From Rana temporaria (taxonomy: Eukaryota > Chordata > Amphibia > Anura > Ranidae), in contig NC_053491.1 of the NCBI RefSeq assembly GCF_905171775.1, forward strand, positions 302,440,373 to 302,504,372: a stretch of 64,000 nt of DNA. The letters are read 5' to 3'. Below, one piece after another: positions 34,011-45,248 of the stretch (position 1 is the first letter of the stretch; every line of letters begins with the position of its first letter). The notes under the pieces were generated by a model. The model searched no databases and had not been told where the DNA came from. It saw nothing but the letters and a program-made list of their open reading frames with translations. Both the position numbers and the translations under genes were made by a program.

Positions 34011-34034
34011 AATTATCCCACCGCTGCCACCAAT
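34011..34034 (-). other. Gypsy primer-binding site
   Basis: The minus strand reads TTGGTGGCAGCGGTGGGATA directly after the LTR end GTTACAA. A TGG-initial primer site next to the 5' LTR is standard for this group. The tRNA was not identified. Confidence 0.55.
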
Positions 34035-34704
34035 TGTAACGGTCACCACCGTTTACGACCTTCCATCCCATCCAAGACAGCTTATCGACACTCCAATCAA
34101 CAGGACCCGATCCATCCCATTTCCCCAGAATCAAGACGAGACACGCAGCTCTGTACTTGTTCCAAAATGAAGACAACTTTTAATGGTAACTTTCAGTCTT
34201 ATATACAGTACAAGGCATTAAAGGAACAATCAACTCCCCACCCACACATCACACCTTGGGGGGCTTCAATCACATTCTTTGAGCTAATTACTAATTGTAA
34301 CAGAATGCATTATCCAGACAGCCTTTCTCTGCATATAGCTTGACAAGTCACATCTATTATCCATAGAATTCACAGTGTTAGCATCACACAATTAGTTCCC
34401 CTCAATCCACATTGCACAGACGTCTGACCTTTAGAGTCACAACACATCTATCATCAATAGCACACAAAGCAGCATCACACAATGAGAGGTCTTTCAGAAG
34501 CAGACTCAATTAGCATGTCACTAGCCAGGGCTAATCATAGAAATGAGTCACTATTGACTGGTTGGGTCACAATTAACCAACAACTTGCAATATCTCAAGA
34601 TCCTGCAATATGAACTATCAGTGATGTCCCCTGTCCTGTAATTTAGGATATCATTTCTCAGTCACCCTATGGCCCTATCGGACATAAGGTGACCCTAGAC
34701 ATAA
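34035..34704 (-). mobile_element. Gypsy LTR, larger part
   Basis: It begins on the plus strand as TGTAACGGTCACCACCG and continues after the PLE at 45167-45243, ending CATTCTGTTACA, for a total of about 747 bp. The PLE target duplication GACCCTAGACATAA (34691-34704 and 45153-45166) lies within it. Confidence 0.8.
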
Positions 34705-35217
34705 TTGTAAAGGGAAGGAGATCGCGCTAAAATTATAGTGACAATAAATGGTGAAAAAAGTTCAAATCAATGTAGATAGTCCCGCCACACAGGCAAATTC
34801 ATAAACAATCTCCCAGGTGCACCAACGAATCCACAAGAAGAGTGCTTTGAAAGGAAAGATCCTCCACCAAGATTACAAAGGGCCTCTTACCGGATGGAAT
34901 TGATCTCCAGATTATAAGAGATCTCACACAGCATGATAAGAGGTACTGGAATGATATCACATAGGCAGCCACAGCATTGGAATCCTTATCAGAGTATATC
35001 CTCATTAAGCCAGAAGCTTCCCATTAGAGCATCCACAGGTATGCAAAAAACAAAAAGGCTCACATAGTGTAAAATCCTTTTTTTTAATATAGGAAGTAAA
35101 TGAAAACACACTTACATGGATTAGATAAAAGCGAGCACATAAAAGCCGGCCAGCTTTGGAAACACAGCCCGTATCGGGTAGAAGGTATGCGGTGACGTCA
35201 GCACGCCGCCTCCCAAT

Positions 35218-35243
35218 GTTTCGTCGCGATAGGACTTGATCAC
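35218..35243 (-). ncRNA. Hammerhead-like motif in PLE copy A
   Basis: The minus strand reads GTGATCAAGTCCTATCGCGA then CGAAAC. Against the hammerhead core CUGANGA, the C3-G8 pair appears as G3-C8, a compensated swap; stem GTC/GAC and GAAAC follow. Inverted repeats (GCGGTGAC/GTCACCGC and GCGCCGCC/GGCGGCGT) enclose it. A TGACGTCA site lies at 35193-35200. Copies B (40682-40707) and C (44539-44564, plus) carry the same motif. Confidence 0.45.
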
Positions 35244-36005
35244 GGGATACGGGCGGCGCTCTGAGTCACCGCGTATATACAAAAACAGACGGATGCAGCC
35301 TCGATGTGAAAAGGCACCTGAAATCGAATCCGCCATCTTGGCTGCTGGAAAAAATCAATTGTTGCTGGTGCCCCAAACCCGCACATTGTAAGGGCAACCA
35401 GAAAGGCATATAAACTACGCTCACATGAAGGATGCACTTATCGGGTTCAAAGTCACATTACAATGACATCTGAACACATATACTATACATTGAATATATG
35501 TACATCAAAGGTGCTGACAAATGTCAAACGCTGCTAAACACCTGCCTGCAACAGCGCACCAACACTGTCAGACAGTTGACCTTCAACGGCGCACTAATGC
35601 ACCGGGCTGTAAACAATAAATTATATGTATAAATAGCATCCAATGTCCCCTATTCCATAGAGTGAATAGATGAACCACAATATTGGATGGTATAAATAAC
35701 TTTACATTATGGGGACAAAAACTTTACAAAAGGTGCTGCACCATAATAGTTGGGCATCGAAACAAATAAATTTATTTTAAAAATTAATAAAAGGGGTCAT
35801 AATTTGAAAAATGGTGAATACAATATTCACTCATAAGCCACCTCATCGAGCTCACAACCATCTGTATAATAATGTAAAATATTATTACAAATTGTTTAAA
35901 ATTAAAATTATTTGATATAAAATTTAAAATAATTAGTACATAAAAAGAAAGATATGAGGAATAAACAATAATGAAAAATTAATAGAAAATTCAATAAAAA
36001 TTCAA

Positions 36006-38661
36006 TCATGAATTAGCAATAAAACAATTAACATCTACTTCGATGTTAAGGCCGAAAGGTGTATAGCATTTCAACCTATAAACCCACGACATCTCTAATT
36101 GGGAGATGGTTCTCACCAAATGGCTACCTCTCCAGTGGGGGCTAAATTTATCAATTCCCAGGAAGATGGTATTATTTGGGTTTCTGTTGTGGGCTGTTAA
36201 ATAATGTTTGGACACAGAGTGTTTGGTATAACCTAATCGGATGTTATTGATATGTTCGTTAAGACGAACCTGTAGCGGTCTCTTGGTCCTGCCCACGTAC
36301 TGTAGCCCACATGGACACTGGAGTAAATAGACTACCCCCGTTGTGGAGCATGTAATAAACGGCTTAATATCATGGCTGCTAGACAAGCACGTAGAAGAAA
36401 AAGTTGTGGTTCTTCTAGAGTGACAGCCATTCAAAGAACAAACCTGGCATTTGCCACACTTGTAATAACCCGTGAGGCCCGAAAAGAATTTTGATTCCAT
36501 GTTAGGGGGATTTAAGATGTTGGGAGCCAGTTTGTCTTTTAAGGATGGCGCCCCTCTGAAGACCACCTGTGGCCTATCTGGCAATAGGCCCCCCAGGATT
36601 TTATCATTTTTTAAAATGTGCCAATGTTTACCCATTAGATGCTTTACATTCGCATGTTGGCATGAATAATTAGTAATAAAAGGATTGCGGAACTTGTTGT
36701 CTTGTTCTTTACTTTTAATGGTCAGCAGATCAGATCTATTGACATTCTGGACCAAAGACATGGTGTTGGACAAGAACTCTTTTGAATAGCCCTTTTCCAA
36801 AAAGCGTTGAGTAAGAACATCCGCTTGTTCGACAAATGTAGCATCCTCTGTGCAGTTTTGCTTTAATCTTAAATACTGGCTTTTGGGTACCGACTTTAAC
36901 CATGATGTATGGTGGCAGCTATTCTTTGGAATAAAGGCATTCCTGTCAGTGGCCTTGAAGTAAGTTGATGTGACAAAAACACCATCAATGACAGAAATGG
37001 TCAAGTCTAGGAAGTTAACCTTCTCTTGACTCACCTCATGGCTTAGATGAATGCCCCTGTCATTGATATTCAGAGAATCCAAAAATAGCACTAAATCAGA
37101 CCTAGTGCCCTCCCAGAGGAGGAGGATGTCGTCTATGTACCTAGCCCACAGAACGATCTGTGGCATGGCATCCACACAGACGACATCCTCCTCCCACTTG
37201 GCCATAAATAGGTTCACCAGACTGGGGGCATATTTAGCCCCCATGGCGACACCCCTATCTTGTCTGAAAAACTGGCCATTGAACCAAAAAAAGTTATGGG
37301 AAGCTGCATATTCCAACAACTCCATAATAAATAGAACCTGCTTGTTCGGCAACTCAGAGTCCCTTTTTAAAAAATGTAGGACTGCCTCCAAGCCTAAATC
37401 GTGTGGGATCACTGTATATAATGAGGTTACGTCAGCGGTAACCATCCACAGATTGGCAGAAGGAGTGAGGTCGTTAAGCAGGTTAATGACATGTCTAGTG
37501 TCTTTGACAAACGATGGCATATTCCGTACTAGGGGTTGTAGATAAAAATCAATGTACTTGCCCACCCGGGAGGTGATGGAATCTATCCCACTGACTATGG
37601 GCCTTCCCGGGGGGCAAGTAGGATTTTTATGAACCTTCGGGAGGTAATATATAATTGGAGTCCGAGGCGACTCAGGAATCAAAAAGGCCTTTTCTTTTTT
37701 ATTTAAGATTTTAAGACTGAAACCCTTAGGCCCCGTACACACGACCAAACATGTATGCTGAAACTGGTCCGCGGGCCAGTTTCAGCATACATGTTCGGTC
37801 GTGTGTGGGCGCGAGCGGGCCGAATTCCAGCAAACATTTGCCCGCCGGGCCTTTTCCCAGCGGGCAAATATTCCTGGACGTGTTTTAAAACCGTCCGCTG
37901 GAATCCTGCCCGCTCGGACATGTACGGTCGTCAGTACAGACCTACCGTACATGTCCAGGCGCCCGCCGTCCCTCGCATGCGTCGAATGACTTAGACGCAT
38001 GCGTGGAAGCATTTTAAAGGCGGGCCACCCACGTCGCTGCGTCATTGTCGCGGCGACACCGCGTCATCGACGCGGCGACACCGCGGACACACCCCGCGTA
38101 TTGTTTACGCGCGGACTTCTGTACGATGGTGTGTACAACCATCGTACAGAAGCCCTCTGGCAGACATGTACGGTGAAAACGGTCCGACGGACCGCTTTCA
38201 CCGTACATGTTTGTTCGTGTGTACCCGGCCTTAGAGACAAGTTTGACCAGCCTCTTTTTGTATTTTTCACCTGGATCCAAAGGTAGGGGGGTATAGGTGT
38301 TCGTATCCGCCAAGATACGGCCCATCTCCTTCATGTAGTCCTCCTTGTTGAGGACCACAATCCCTCCTCCCTTATCCGCTGGGCGGATAACAACTTGCTT
38401 ATTAGCACACAAGGATTTGATACCCAACTCTATATTTTGTTTATTCCTCACGTTTTTTACCTGAATGTCATCGAGATCCTTTAGAGTAAGGTCTCTGAAC
38501 ACCTTAAGTGCAGGTGCTAGGTGACCAGGGGGGTTATATGTGGAGGCATTAGATAAGCCAGAATGGACATAATTTTGAAGGATAGTTTGAGAGGGGTTAA
38601 AAGGATTGGAAGCTATGTAACGTTGGACATTCAACTTCCGGACATATTTATGTATGTCCAT
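36006..38661 (-). pseudogene. PLE copy A reverse transcriptase plus GIY-YIG endonuclease
   Basis: From ATG 38661: YVRKLNVQRY and PADKGGGIVVLNKED, then a MITE (37729-38230). RT follows with TPIIYYLPKVHKNP, VTADVTSLYTVIPHDL, GVAMGAKYAPSLVNLF and the intact catalytic ARYIDDILLLW (about 37130). The connection domain, a CGKCQVC linker, GIY-YIG VVYLLQCPCGLQYVGRTKR (about 36300), HWRG and a C-terminal CFIANS end at 36006. The 502-bp MITE plus TTA is 505 bp, and the flanking frames agree once it is removed. Apart from that insertion this catalytic part has no stop or frameshift. Frameshifts exist further upstream. Confidence 0.9.
37729..38230. mobile_element. Fold-back MITE in PLE copy A, TTA duplication
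   Basis: Ends GGCCCCGTACACACGACC and GTTCGTGTGTACCCGGCC are flanked by TTA (37726-37728 and 38231-38233). Strong terminal hairpins (AACTGGTCCGCGGGCCAGTT and AACGGTCCGACGGACCG) are present. It is absent from the homologous PLEs, so it is the most deeply nested and the youngest layer. Confidence 0.9.
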
Positions 38662-38686
38662 GTACGTAGCAAATTTGTTTAGATTT

Positions 38687-40003
38687 TTAGGGGGGGGCGT
38701 ACTTTAAACCTTTATCCAAAACGGCTAGTTCAGGACCAGAAAGTGGATGGGCACTAAGATTGAAAATGCCTCCACCCACTATATTCTCGCTCTTTTGGGA
38801 CTGAATACGCCACCCCCCTCTGGTCCCTCTTTTAGTTCTCCTAGCCTTTTTAGGCCCTGTCCCACACGGGGAAAAACCCATTGTGGTTGTCCCTGTCCAT
38901 CTACCTGTATGTCATCAAAAAAGTAATGTCCTCCACTAGCACCATTGTCTCCATAGGCTGCTACTGGATTTTGATAGACAGTTCCTTCTGAATCTGCAAT
39001 ATTTCCCAAAGGTAGGAAACTATTGTGCGTTAACACATTATAGCTGGTGTCATAGTCTCCTGTATAGTGAACAACACCATTATCTCCATAAGGAGGTCCT
39101 GCATGGTGTGAAGATGCTCTGCTTTGTGCCTGACCTTGGTAATCTTGGTATTGACTACCCAGCTGGTTACCAGCTATGTAATTGGTAGGCATTGGTGGAC
39201 GGAATTGACCTCCTCTTCCACGAGCACCTGTACCCCACCTCCACGGGGCCTAAACCCAGGAGGTGGATAGGGAATACCTCTTTGTCCCCCCCAATATTGG
39301 CCACACTATTGGGATAGGCGACAAAAGGTCTTTTACCTTTCTTCTGAGAGCCACTAGGGGTGCCCCCTGTTTTAGGTCGCCCCTGTGCCCCACCATTTGC
39401 AGTCATAGTACCAGCAGAACCGCTCATGCCTGTAGCCAAAGGAGCGGTGTCCATGACAGGGTTGGCCAAACTATGCTCCTCGGCCGCAAGTTTTTTCTGC
39501 CAATCAAAGATGAGATGAGAATGGTAATCAGCAATATCCCTGTTATACTTCTTTTTCTTTTTGTTTTTTTGTTCTTTTTCTTCTTTCTCCAGCACTTTAA
39601 GCAAGTTTTTAGACCTATCTGAATATTCTTCAGATGACATGAATGGAACCAGTTTGTCTTTAATTAACTTAATTTCATCATCCAGTCTGCTCAGTTTGCT
39701 TGTCTTGCGATCACCTAAGAATTTTAGCAAGCTTAAACCAGCATCATTAAAATACTTGTACCAACCACTAAGGTCGGTTTCACCTTTTTGGGGAGCAATT
39801 TCCTATCGAAGGCTACGAGGTACTATCTGTTGTTTCAAGTATGTATCAAGAAACACTATGTCCCACTGGGTGTGCAGTTCTGAGATGGTGAGGTTCTTTA
39901 AACGCATAAAGAGACCTCCCAAATCACTGTCTCCCTCCTTAAAGACCTCAAATACCCCTTCCGTGTTGACCACACGGTTGGCCCTAAATTCAAAGATATC
40001 CAT
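38687..40003 (-). pseudogene. PLE copy A N-terminal region (frameshifted)
   Basis: It starts near ATG 40003 (MDIFEFRANRVV). The region holds a lysine/glutamate coiled coil (EIKLIKDKL, then EKEEKEQKNKKKKK) and a Gly/Tyr/Gln-rich low-complexity stretch (39190-38890). A basic ARRTKRGTRGG and NLSAHPLSGPELAVLDKG lead into the RT. Frame changes occur near 39790, 39280 and 38860, and at the G-run at 38687-38695. Homologous parts exist in PLE3. This upstream part of amphibian Neptune proteins has no known function. Confidence 0.75.
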
Positions 40004-40168
40004 CAGTCCCCAAAAATTGAAAAAAAGGTGCAAACAATATGTGAAACTGTGACAGAAAAAACAGCTGCAATAATAAGTATAGATCAAATAGTACAAAGAA
40101 AATATTGCGCTTATTTTACAAAAATATGTGAAGCTGCGATCAAAAGTGTTATACTACACAAAGACAAA

Positions 40169-42621
40169 TTGTAAAGGGAAGGAGATCGTGCTAAAATTAT
40201 AGTGACAATAAATGGTGAAAAAAGTTCAAATCAATGTAGATAGTCCCGCCACACAGGCAAATTCATAAACAATCTCCCAGGTGCACCAACGAATCCACAA
40301 GAAGAGTGCTTTGAAAGGAAAGATCCTCCACCAAGATTACAAAGGGCCTCTTACCGGATGGAATTGATCTCCAGATTATAAGAGATCTCACACAGCATGA
40401 TAAGAGGTACTGGAATGATATCACATAGGCAGCCACAGCATTGGAATCCTTATCAGAGTATATCCTCATTAAGCCAGAAGCTTCCCATTAGAGCATCCAC
40501 AGGTATGCAAAAAACAAAAAGGCTCACATAGTGTAAAATCCTTTTTTTTAATATAGGAAGTAAATGAAAACACACTTACATGGATTAGATAAAAGCGAGC
40601 ACATAAAAGCCGGCCAGCTTTGGAAACACAGCCCGTATCGGGTAGAAGGTACGCGGTGACGTCAGCACGCCGCCTCCCAACGTTTCGTCGCGATAGGACT
40701 TGATCACGGGATACGGGCGGCGCTCTGAGTCACCGCGTATATACAAAAACAGACGGATGCAGCCTCGATGTGAAAAGGCACCTGAAATCGAATCCGCCAT
40801 CTTGGCTGCTGGAAAAAATCAATTGTTGCTGGTGCCCCAAACCCGCACATTGTAAGGGCAACCAGAAAGGCATATAAACTACGCTCACATGAAGGATGCA
40901 CTTATCGGGTTCAAAGTCACATTACAATGACATCTGAACACATATACTATACATTGAATATATGTACATCAAAGGCGCTGACAAATGTCAAACGCTGCTA
41001 AACACCTGCCTGCAACAGCGCACCAACACTGTCAGACAGTTGACCTTCAACGGCGCACTAATTCACCGGGCTGTAAACAATAAATTATATGTATAAATAG
41101 CATCCAATGTCCCCTATTCCATAGAGTGAATAGATGAACCACAATATTGGATGGTATAAATAACTTTACATTATGGGGACAAAAACTTTACATACCCAAA
41201 AGGTGCTGCACCATAATAGTTGGGCTTCGAAACAAATACATTTATTTTAAAAATTAATAAAAGGGGTCATAATTTGAAAAATGGTGAATACAATATTCAC
41301 TCATAAGCCACCTCATCGAGCTCACAACCATCTGTATAATAATGTAAAATATTATTACAAATTGTTTAAAATTAAAATTATTTGATATAAAATTTAAAAT
41401 AATTAGTACATAAAAAGAAAGATATGAGGAATAAACAATAATGAAAAATTAATAGAAAATTCAATAAAAATTCAATCATGAATTAGCAATAAAACAATTA
41501 ACATCTACTTCGATGTTAAGGCCGAAAGGTGTATAACATTTCAACCTATAAACCCACGACATCTCTAATTGGGAGATGGTTCTCACCAAATGGCTACCTC
41601 TCCAGTGGGGGCTAAATTTATCAATTCCCAGGAAGATGGTATTATTTGGGTTTCTGTTGTGGGCTGTTAAATAATGTTTGGACACAGAGTGTTTGGTATA
41701 ACCTAATCGGATGTTATTGATATGTTCGTTAAGACGAACCTGTAGCGGTCTCTTGGTCCTGCCCACGTACTGTAGCCCACATGGACACTGGAGTAAATAG
41801 ACTACCCCCGTTGTGGAGCATGTAATAAACGGCTTAATATCATGGCTGCTAGACAAGCACGTAGAAGAAAAAGTTGTGGTTCTTCTAGAGTGACAGCCAT
41901 TCAAAGAACAAACCTGGCATTTGCCACACTTGTAATAACCCGTGAGGCCCGAAAAGAATTTTGATTCCATGTTAGGGGTATTTAAGATGTTGGGAGCCAG
42001 TTTGTCTTTTAAGGATGGCGCCCCTCTAAAGACCACCTGTGGCCTATCTGGCAATAGGCCCCCCAGGATTTTATCATTTTTTAAAATGTGCCAATGTTTA
42101 CCCATTAGATGCTTTACATTCGCATGTTGGCATGAATAATTCGTAATAAAAGCATTGCGGAACTTGTTGTCTTGTTCTTTACTTTTAATGGTCAGCAGAT
42201 CAGATCTATTGACATTCTGGACCAAAGACATGGTGTTGGACAAGAACTCTTTTGAATAGCCCTTTTCCAAAAAGCGTTGAGTAAGAACATCCGCTTGTTC
42301 GACAAATGTAGCATCCTCTGTGCAGTTTCGCTTTAATCTTAAATACTGGCTTTTGGGTACCGACTTTAACCATGATGTATGGTGGCAGCTATTCTTTGGA
42401 ATAAAGGCATTCCTGTCAGTGGCCTTGAAGTAAGTTGATGTGACAAAAACACCATCAATGACAGAAATGGTCAAGTCTAGGAAGTTAACCTTCTCTTGAC
42501 TCACCTCATGGCTTAGATGAATGCCCCTGTCATTGATATTCAGAACGATCTGTGGCATGGCATCCACACAGACGACATCCTCCTCCCACTTGGCCATAAA
42601 TAGGTTCGCCAGACTGGGGGC
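40169..42621 (-). pseudogene. PLE copy B, truncated, RT active site deleted
   Basis: The open frame 41476-42597 carries the connection and endonuclease domains. Compared with copy A, 26 codons containing the YIDD motif are missing between MPQIVL and NINDRG. CAGA borders both edges of the deleted segment in copy A, indicating a microhomology deletion. The 5' side stops at about 42621 where the inverted copy begins. Confidence 0.88.
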
Positions 42622-45152
42622 ATTCTGTGGGCTAGGTACATAGATGACATCCTCCTCCTCTGGGAGGGCACTAGGTCTGATTTAGTGCTATTTTTGGATT
42701 CTCTGAATATCAATGACAGGGGCATTCATCTAAGCCATGAGGTGAGTCAAGAGAAGGTTAACTTCCTAGACTTGACCATTTCTGTCATTGATGGTGTTTT
42801 TGTCACATCAACTTACTTCAAGGCCACTGACAGGAATGCCTTTATTCCAAAGAATAGCTGCCACCATACATCATGGTTAAAGTCGGTACCCAAAAGCCAG
42901 TATTTAAGATTAAAGCAAAACTGCACAGAGGATGCTACATTTGTCGAACAAGCGGATGTTCTTACTCAACGCTTTTTGGAAAAGGGCTATTCAAAAGAGT
43001 TCTTGTCCAACACCATGTCTTTGGTCCAGAATGTCAATAGATCTGATCTGCTGACCATTAAAAGTAAAGAACAAGACAACAAGTTCCGCAATCCTTTTAT
43101 TACTAATTATTCATGCCAACATGCGAATGTAAAGCATCTAATGGGTAAACATTGGCACATTTTAAAAAATGATAAAATCCTGGGGGGCCTATTGCCAGAT
43201 AGGCCACAGGTGGTCTTCAGAGGGGCGCCATCCTTAAAAGACAAACTGGCTCCCAACATCTTAAATCCCCCTAACATGGAATCAAAATTCTTTTCGGGCC
43301 TCACGGGTTATTACAAGTGTGGCAAATGCCAGGTTTGTTCTTTGAATAGCTGTCACTCTAGAAGAACCACAACTTTTTCTTCTACGTGCTTGTCTAGCAG
43401 CCATGATATTAAGCCGTTTATTACATGCTCCACAACGGGGGTAGTCTATTTACTCCAGTGTCCATGTGGGCTACAGTACGTGGGCAGGACCAAGAGACCG
43501 CTACAGGTTCGTCTTAACGAACATATCAATAACATCCGATTAGGTTATACCAAACACTCTGTGTCCAAACATTATTTAACAGCCCACAACAGAAACCCAA
43601 ATAATACCATCTTCCTGGGAATTGATAAATTTAGCCCCCACTGGAGAGGTAGCCATTTGGTGAGAACCATCTCCCAATTAGAGATGTTGTGGGTTTATAG
43701 GTTGAAATGTTATACACCTTTCGGCCTTAACATCGAAGTAGATGTTAATTGTTTTATTGCTAATTCATGATTGAATTTTTATTGAATTTTCTATTAATTT
43801 TTCATTATTGTTTATTCCTCATATCTTTCTTTTTATGTACTAATTATTTTAAATTTTATATCAAATAATTTTAATTTTAAACAATTTGTAATAATATTTT
43901 ACATTATTATACAGATGGTTGTGAGCTCGATGAGGTGGCTTATGAGTGAATATTGTATTCACCATTTTTCAAATTATGACCCCTTTTATTAATTTTTAAA
44001 ATAAATGTATTTGTTTCGATGCCCAACTATTATGGTGCAGCACCTTTTGGGTATGTAAAGTTTTTGTCCCCATAATGTAAAGTTATTTATACCATCCAAT
44101 ATTGTGGTTCATCTATTCACTCTATGGAATAGGGGACATTGGATGCTATTTATACATATAATTTATTGTTTACAGCCCGGTGCATTAGTGCGCCGTTGAA
44201 GGTCAACTGTCTGACAGTGTTGGTGCGCTGTTGCAGGCAGGTGTTTAGCAGCGTTTGACATTTGTCAGCGCCTTTGATGTACATATATTCAATGTATAGT
44301 ATATGTGTTCAGATGTCATTGTAATGTGACTTTGAACCCGATAAGTGCATCCTTCATGTGAGCGTAGTTTATATGCCTTTCTGGTTGCCTTTACAATGTG
44401 CGGGTTTGGGGCACCAGCAACAATTGATTTTTTCCAGCAGCCAAGATGGCGGATTCGATTTCAGGTGCCTTTTCACATCGAGGCTGCATCCGTCTGTTTT
44501 TGTATATACGCGGTGACTCAGAGCGCCGCCCGTATCCCGTGATCAAGTCCTATCGCGACGAAACGTTGGGAGGCGGCGTGCTGACGTCACCGCGTACCTT
44601 CTACCCGATACGGGCTGTGTTTCCAAAGCTGGCCGGCTTTTATGTGCTCGCTTTTATCTAATCCATGTAAGTGTGTTTTCATTTACTTCCTATATTAAAA
44701 AAAAGGATTTTACACTATGTGAGCCTTTTTGTTTTTTGCATACCTGTGGATGCTCTAATGGGAAGCTTCTGGCTTAATGAGGATATACTCTGATAAGGAT
44801 TCCAATGCTGTGGCTGCCTATGTGATATCATTCCAGTACCTCTTATCATTCTGTGTGAGATCTCTTATAATCTGGAGATCAATTCCATCCGGTAAGAGGC
44901 CCTTTGTAATCTTGGTGGAGGATCTTTCCTTTCAAAGCACTCTTCTTGTGGATTCGTTGGTGCACCTGGGAGATTGTTTATGAATTTGCCTGTGTGGCGG
45001 GACTATCTACATTGATTTGAACTTTTTTCACCATTTATTGTCACTATAATTTTAGCGCGATCTCCTTCCCTTTACAATTTGTCTTTGTGTAGTATAACAC
45101 TTTTGATCGCAGCTTCACATATTTTTGTAAAATAAGCGCAATATTTTCTTTG
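42622..45152 (+). pseudogene. PLE copy C, inverted, starts at the RT active site
   Basis: The frame opens at the tryptophan of WARYIDDILLLW (about 42626) and runs to the stop after 43770, including the CGKCQVC linker, GIY-YIG and HWRG motifs. It then contains the complete 3' region. It begins exactly with the segment deleted from B and mirrors B outward for about 2.4 kb. No start codon or N-terminal part, so it is not functional. Confidence 0.88.
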
Positions 45153-45248
45153 GACCCTAGACATAAGACTCCTTGGTGACGCCGGTACAGGAGTACCCCT
45201 CATTCTTACAAAGTCTCTGTTTGTCCCGGGTCATTCTGTTACAGAGAG

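Larger units (their letters stand above)
34705..45152. mobile_element. 10.4-kb composite Neptune-type PLE (three copies, one inverted)
   Basis: A 14-bp duplication bounds one insertion event. Copy A (34705-40168, minus strand) is near full length. Copy B (40169-42621, minus) is a tandem 5'-truncated repeat starting with the same TTGTAAAGGG. Copy C (42622-45152, plus) is inverted and nearly identical to B. C also extends past the TTGTAAAGG terminus into sequence matching copy A's 5' region (45079-45152 against 40095-40168), so it came from a tandem template. Very high similarity among copies implies youth. Confidence 0.9.
33020..45243 (-). mobile_element. Gmr1-like Ty3/gypsy element inside BEL RT, internally deleted
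   Basis: GAGAG flanks it at 33015-33019 and 45244-45248. On the minus strand the order is LTR (45243 down to 34035, split by a PLE), primer site, SAP-like leader frame and gag. Then the element ends abruptly at TGTTACA. Protease, RT, RNase H, integrase and nearly all of the 3' LTR are missing, while the terminal bases and the target duplication remain. This is a post-insertion deletion or a gag-only derivative. Confidence 0.8.

Noticed and set aside
34799..35437. Small frames recurring at 34799, 40263 and 44777 (and 35121, 40585, 44446)
   Set aside because: They recur because the PLE terminal region is present three times; they lie in untranslated sequence and overlap the hammerhead-like motif.
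36472..37545. Plus-strand frames opposite the PLE RT (36472-36669, 37051-37545)
   Set aside because: Antisense shadows of the minus-strand RT/endonuclease frame, which carries the recognised motifs.
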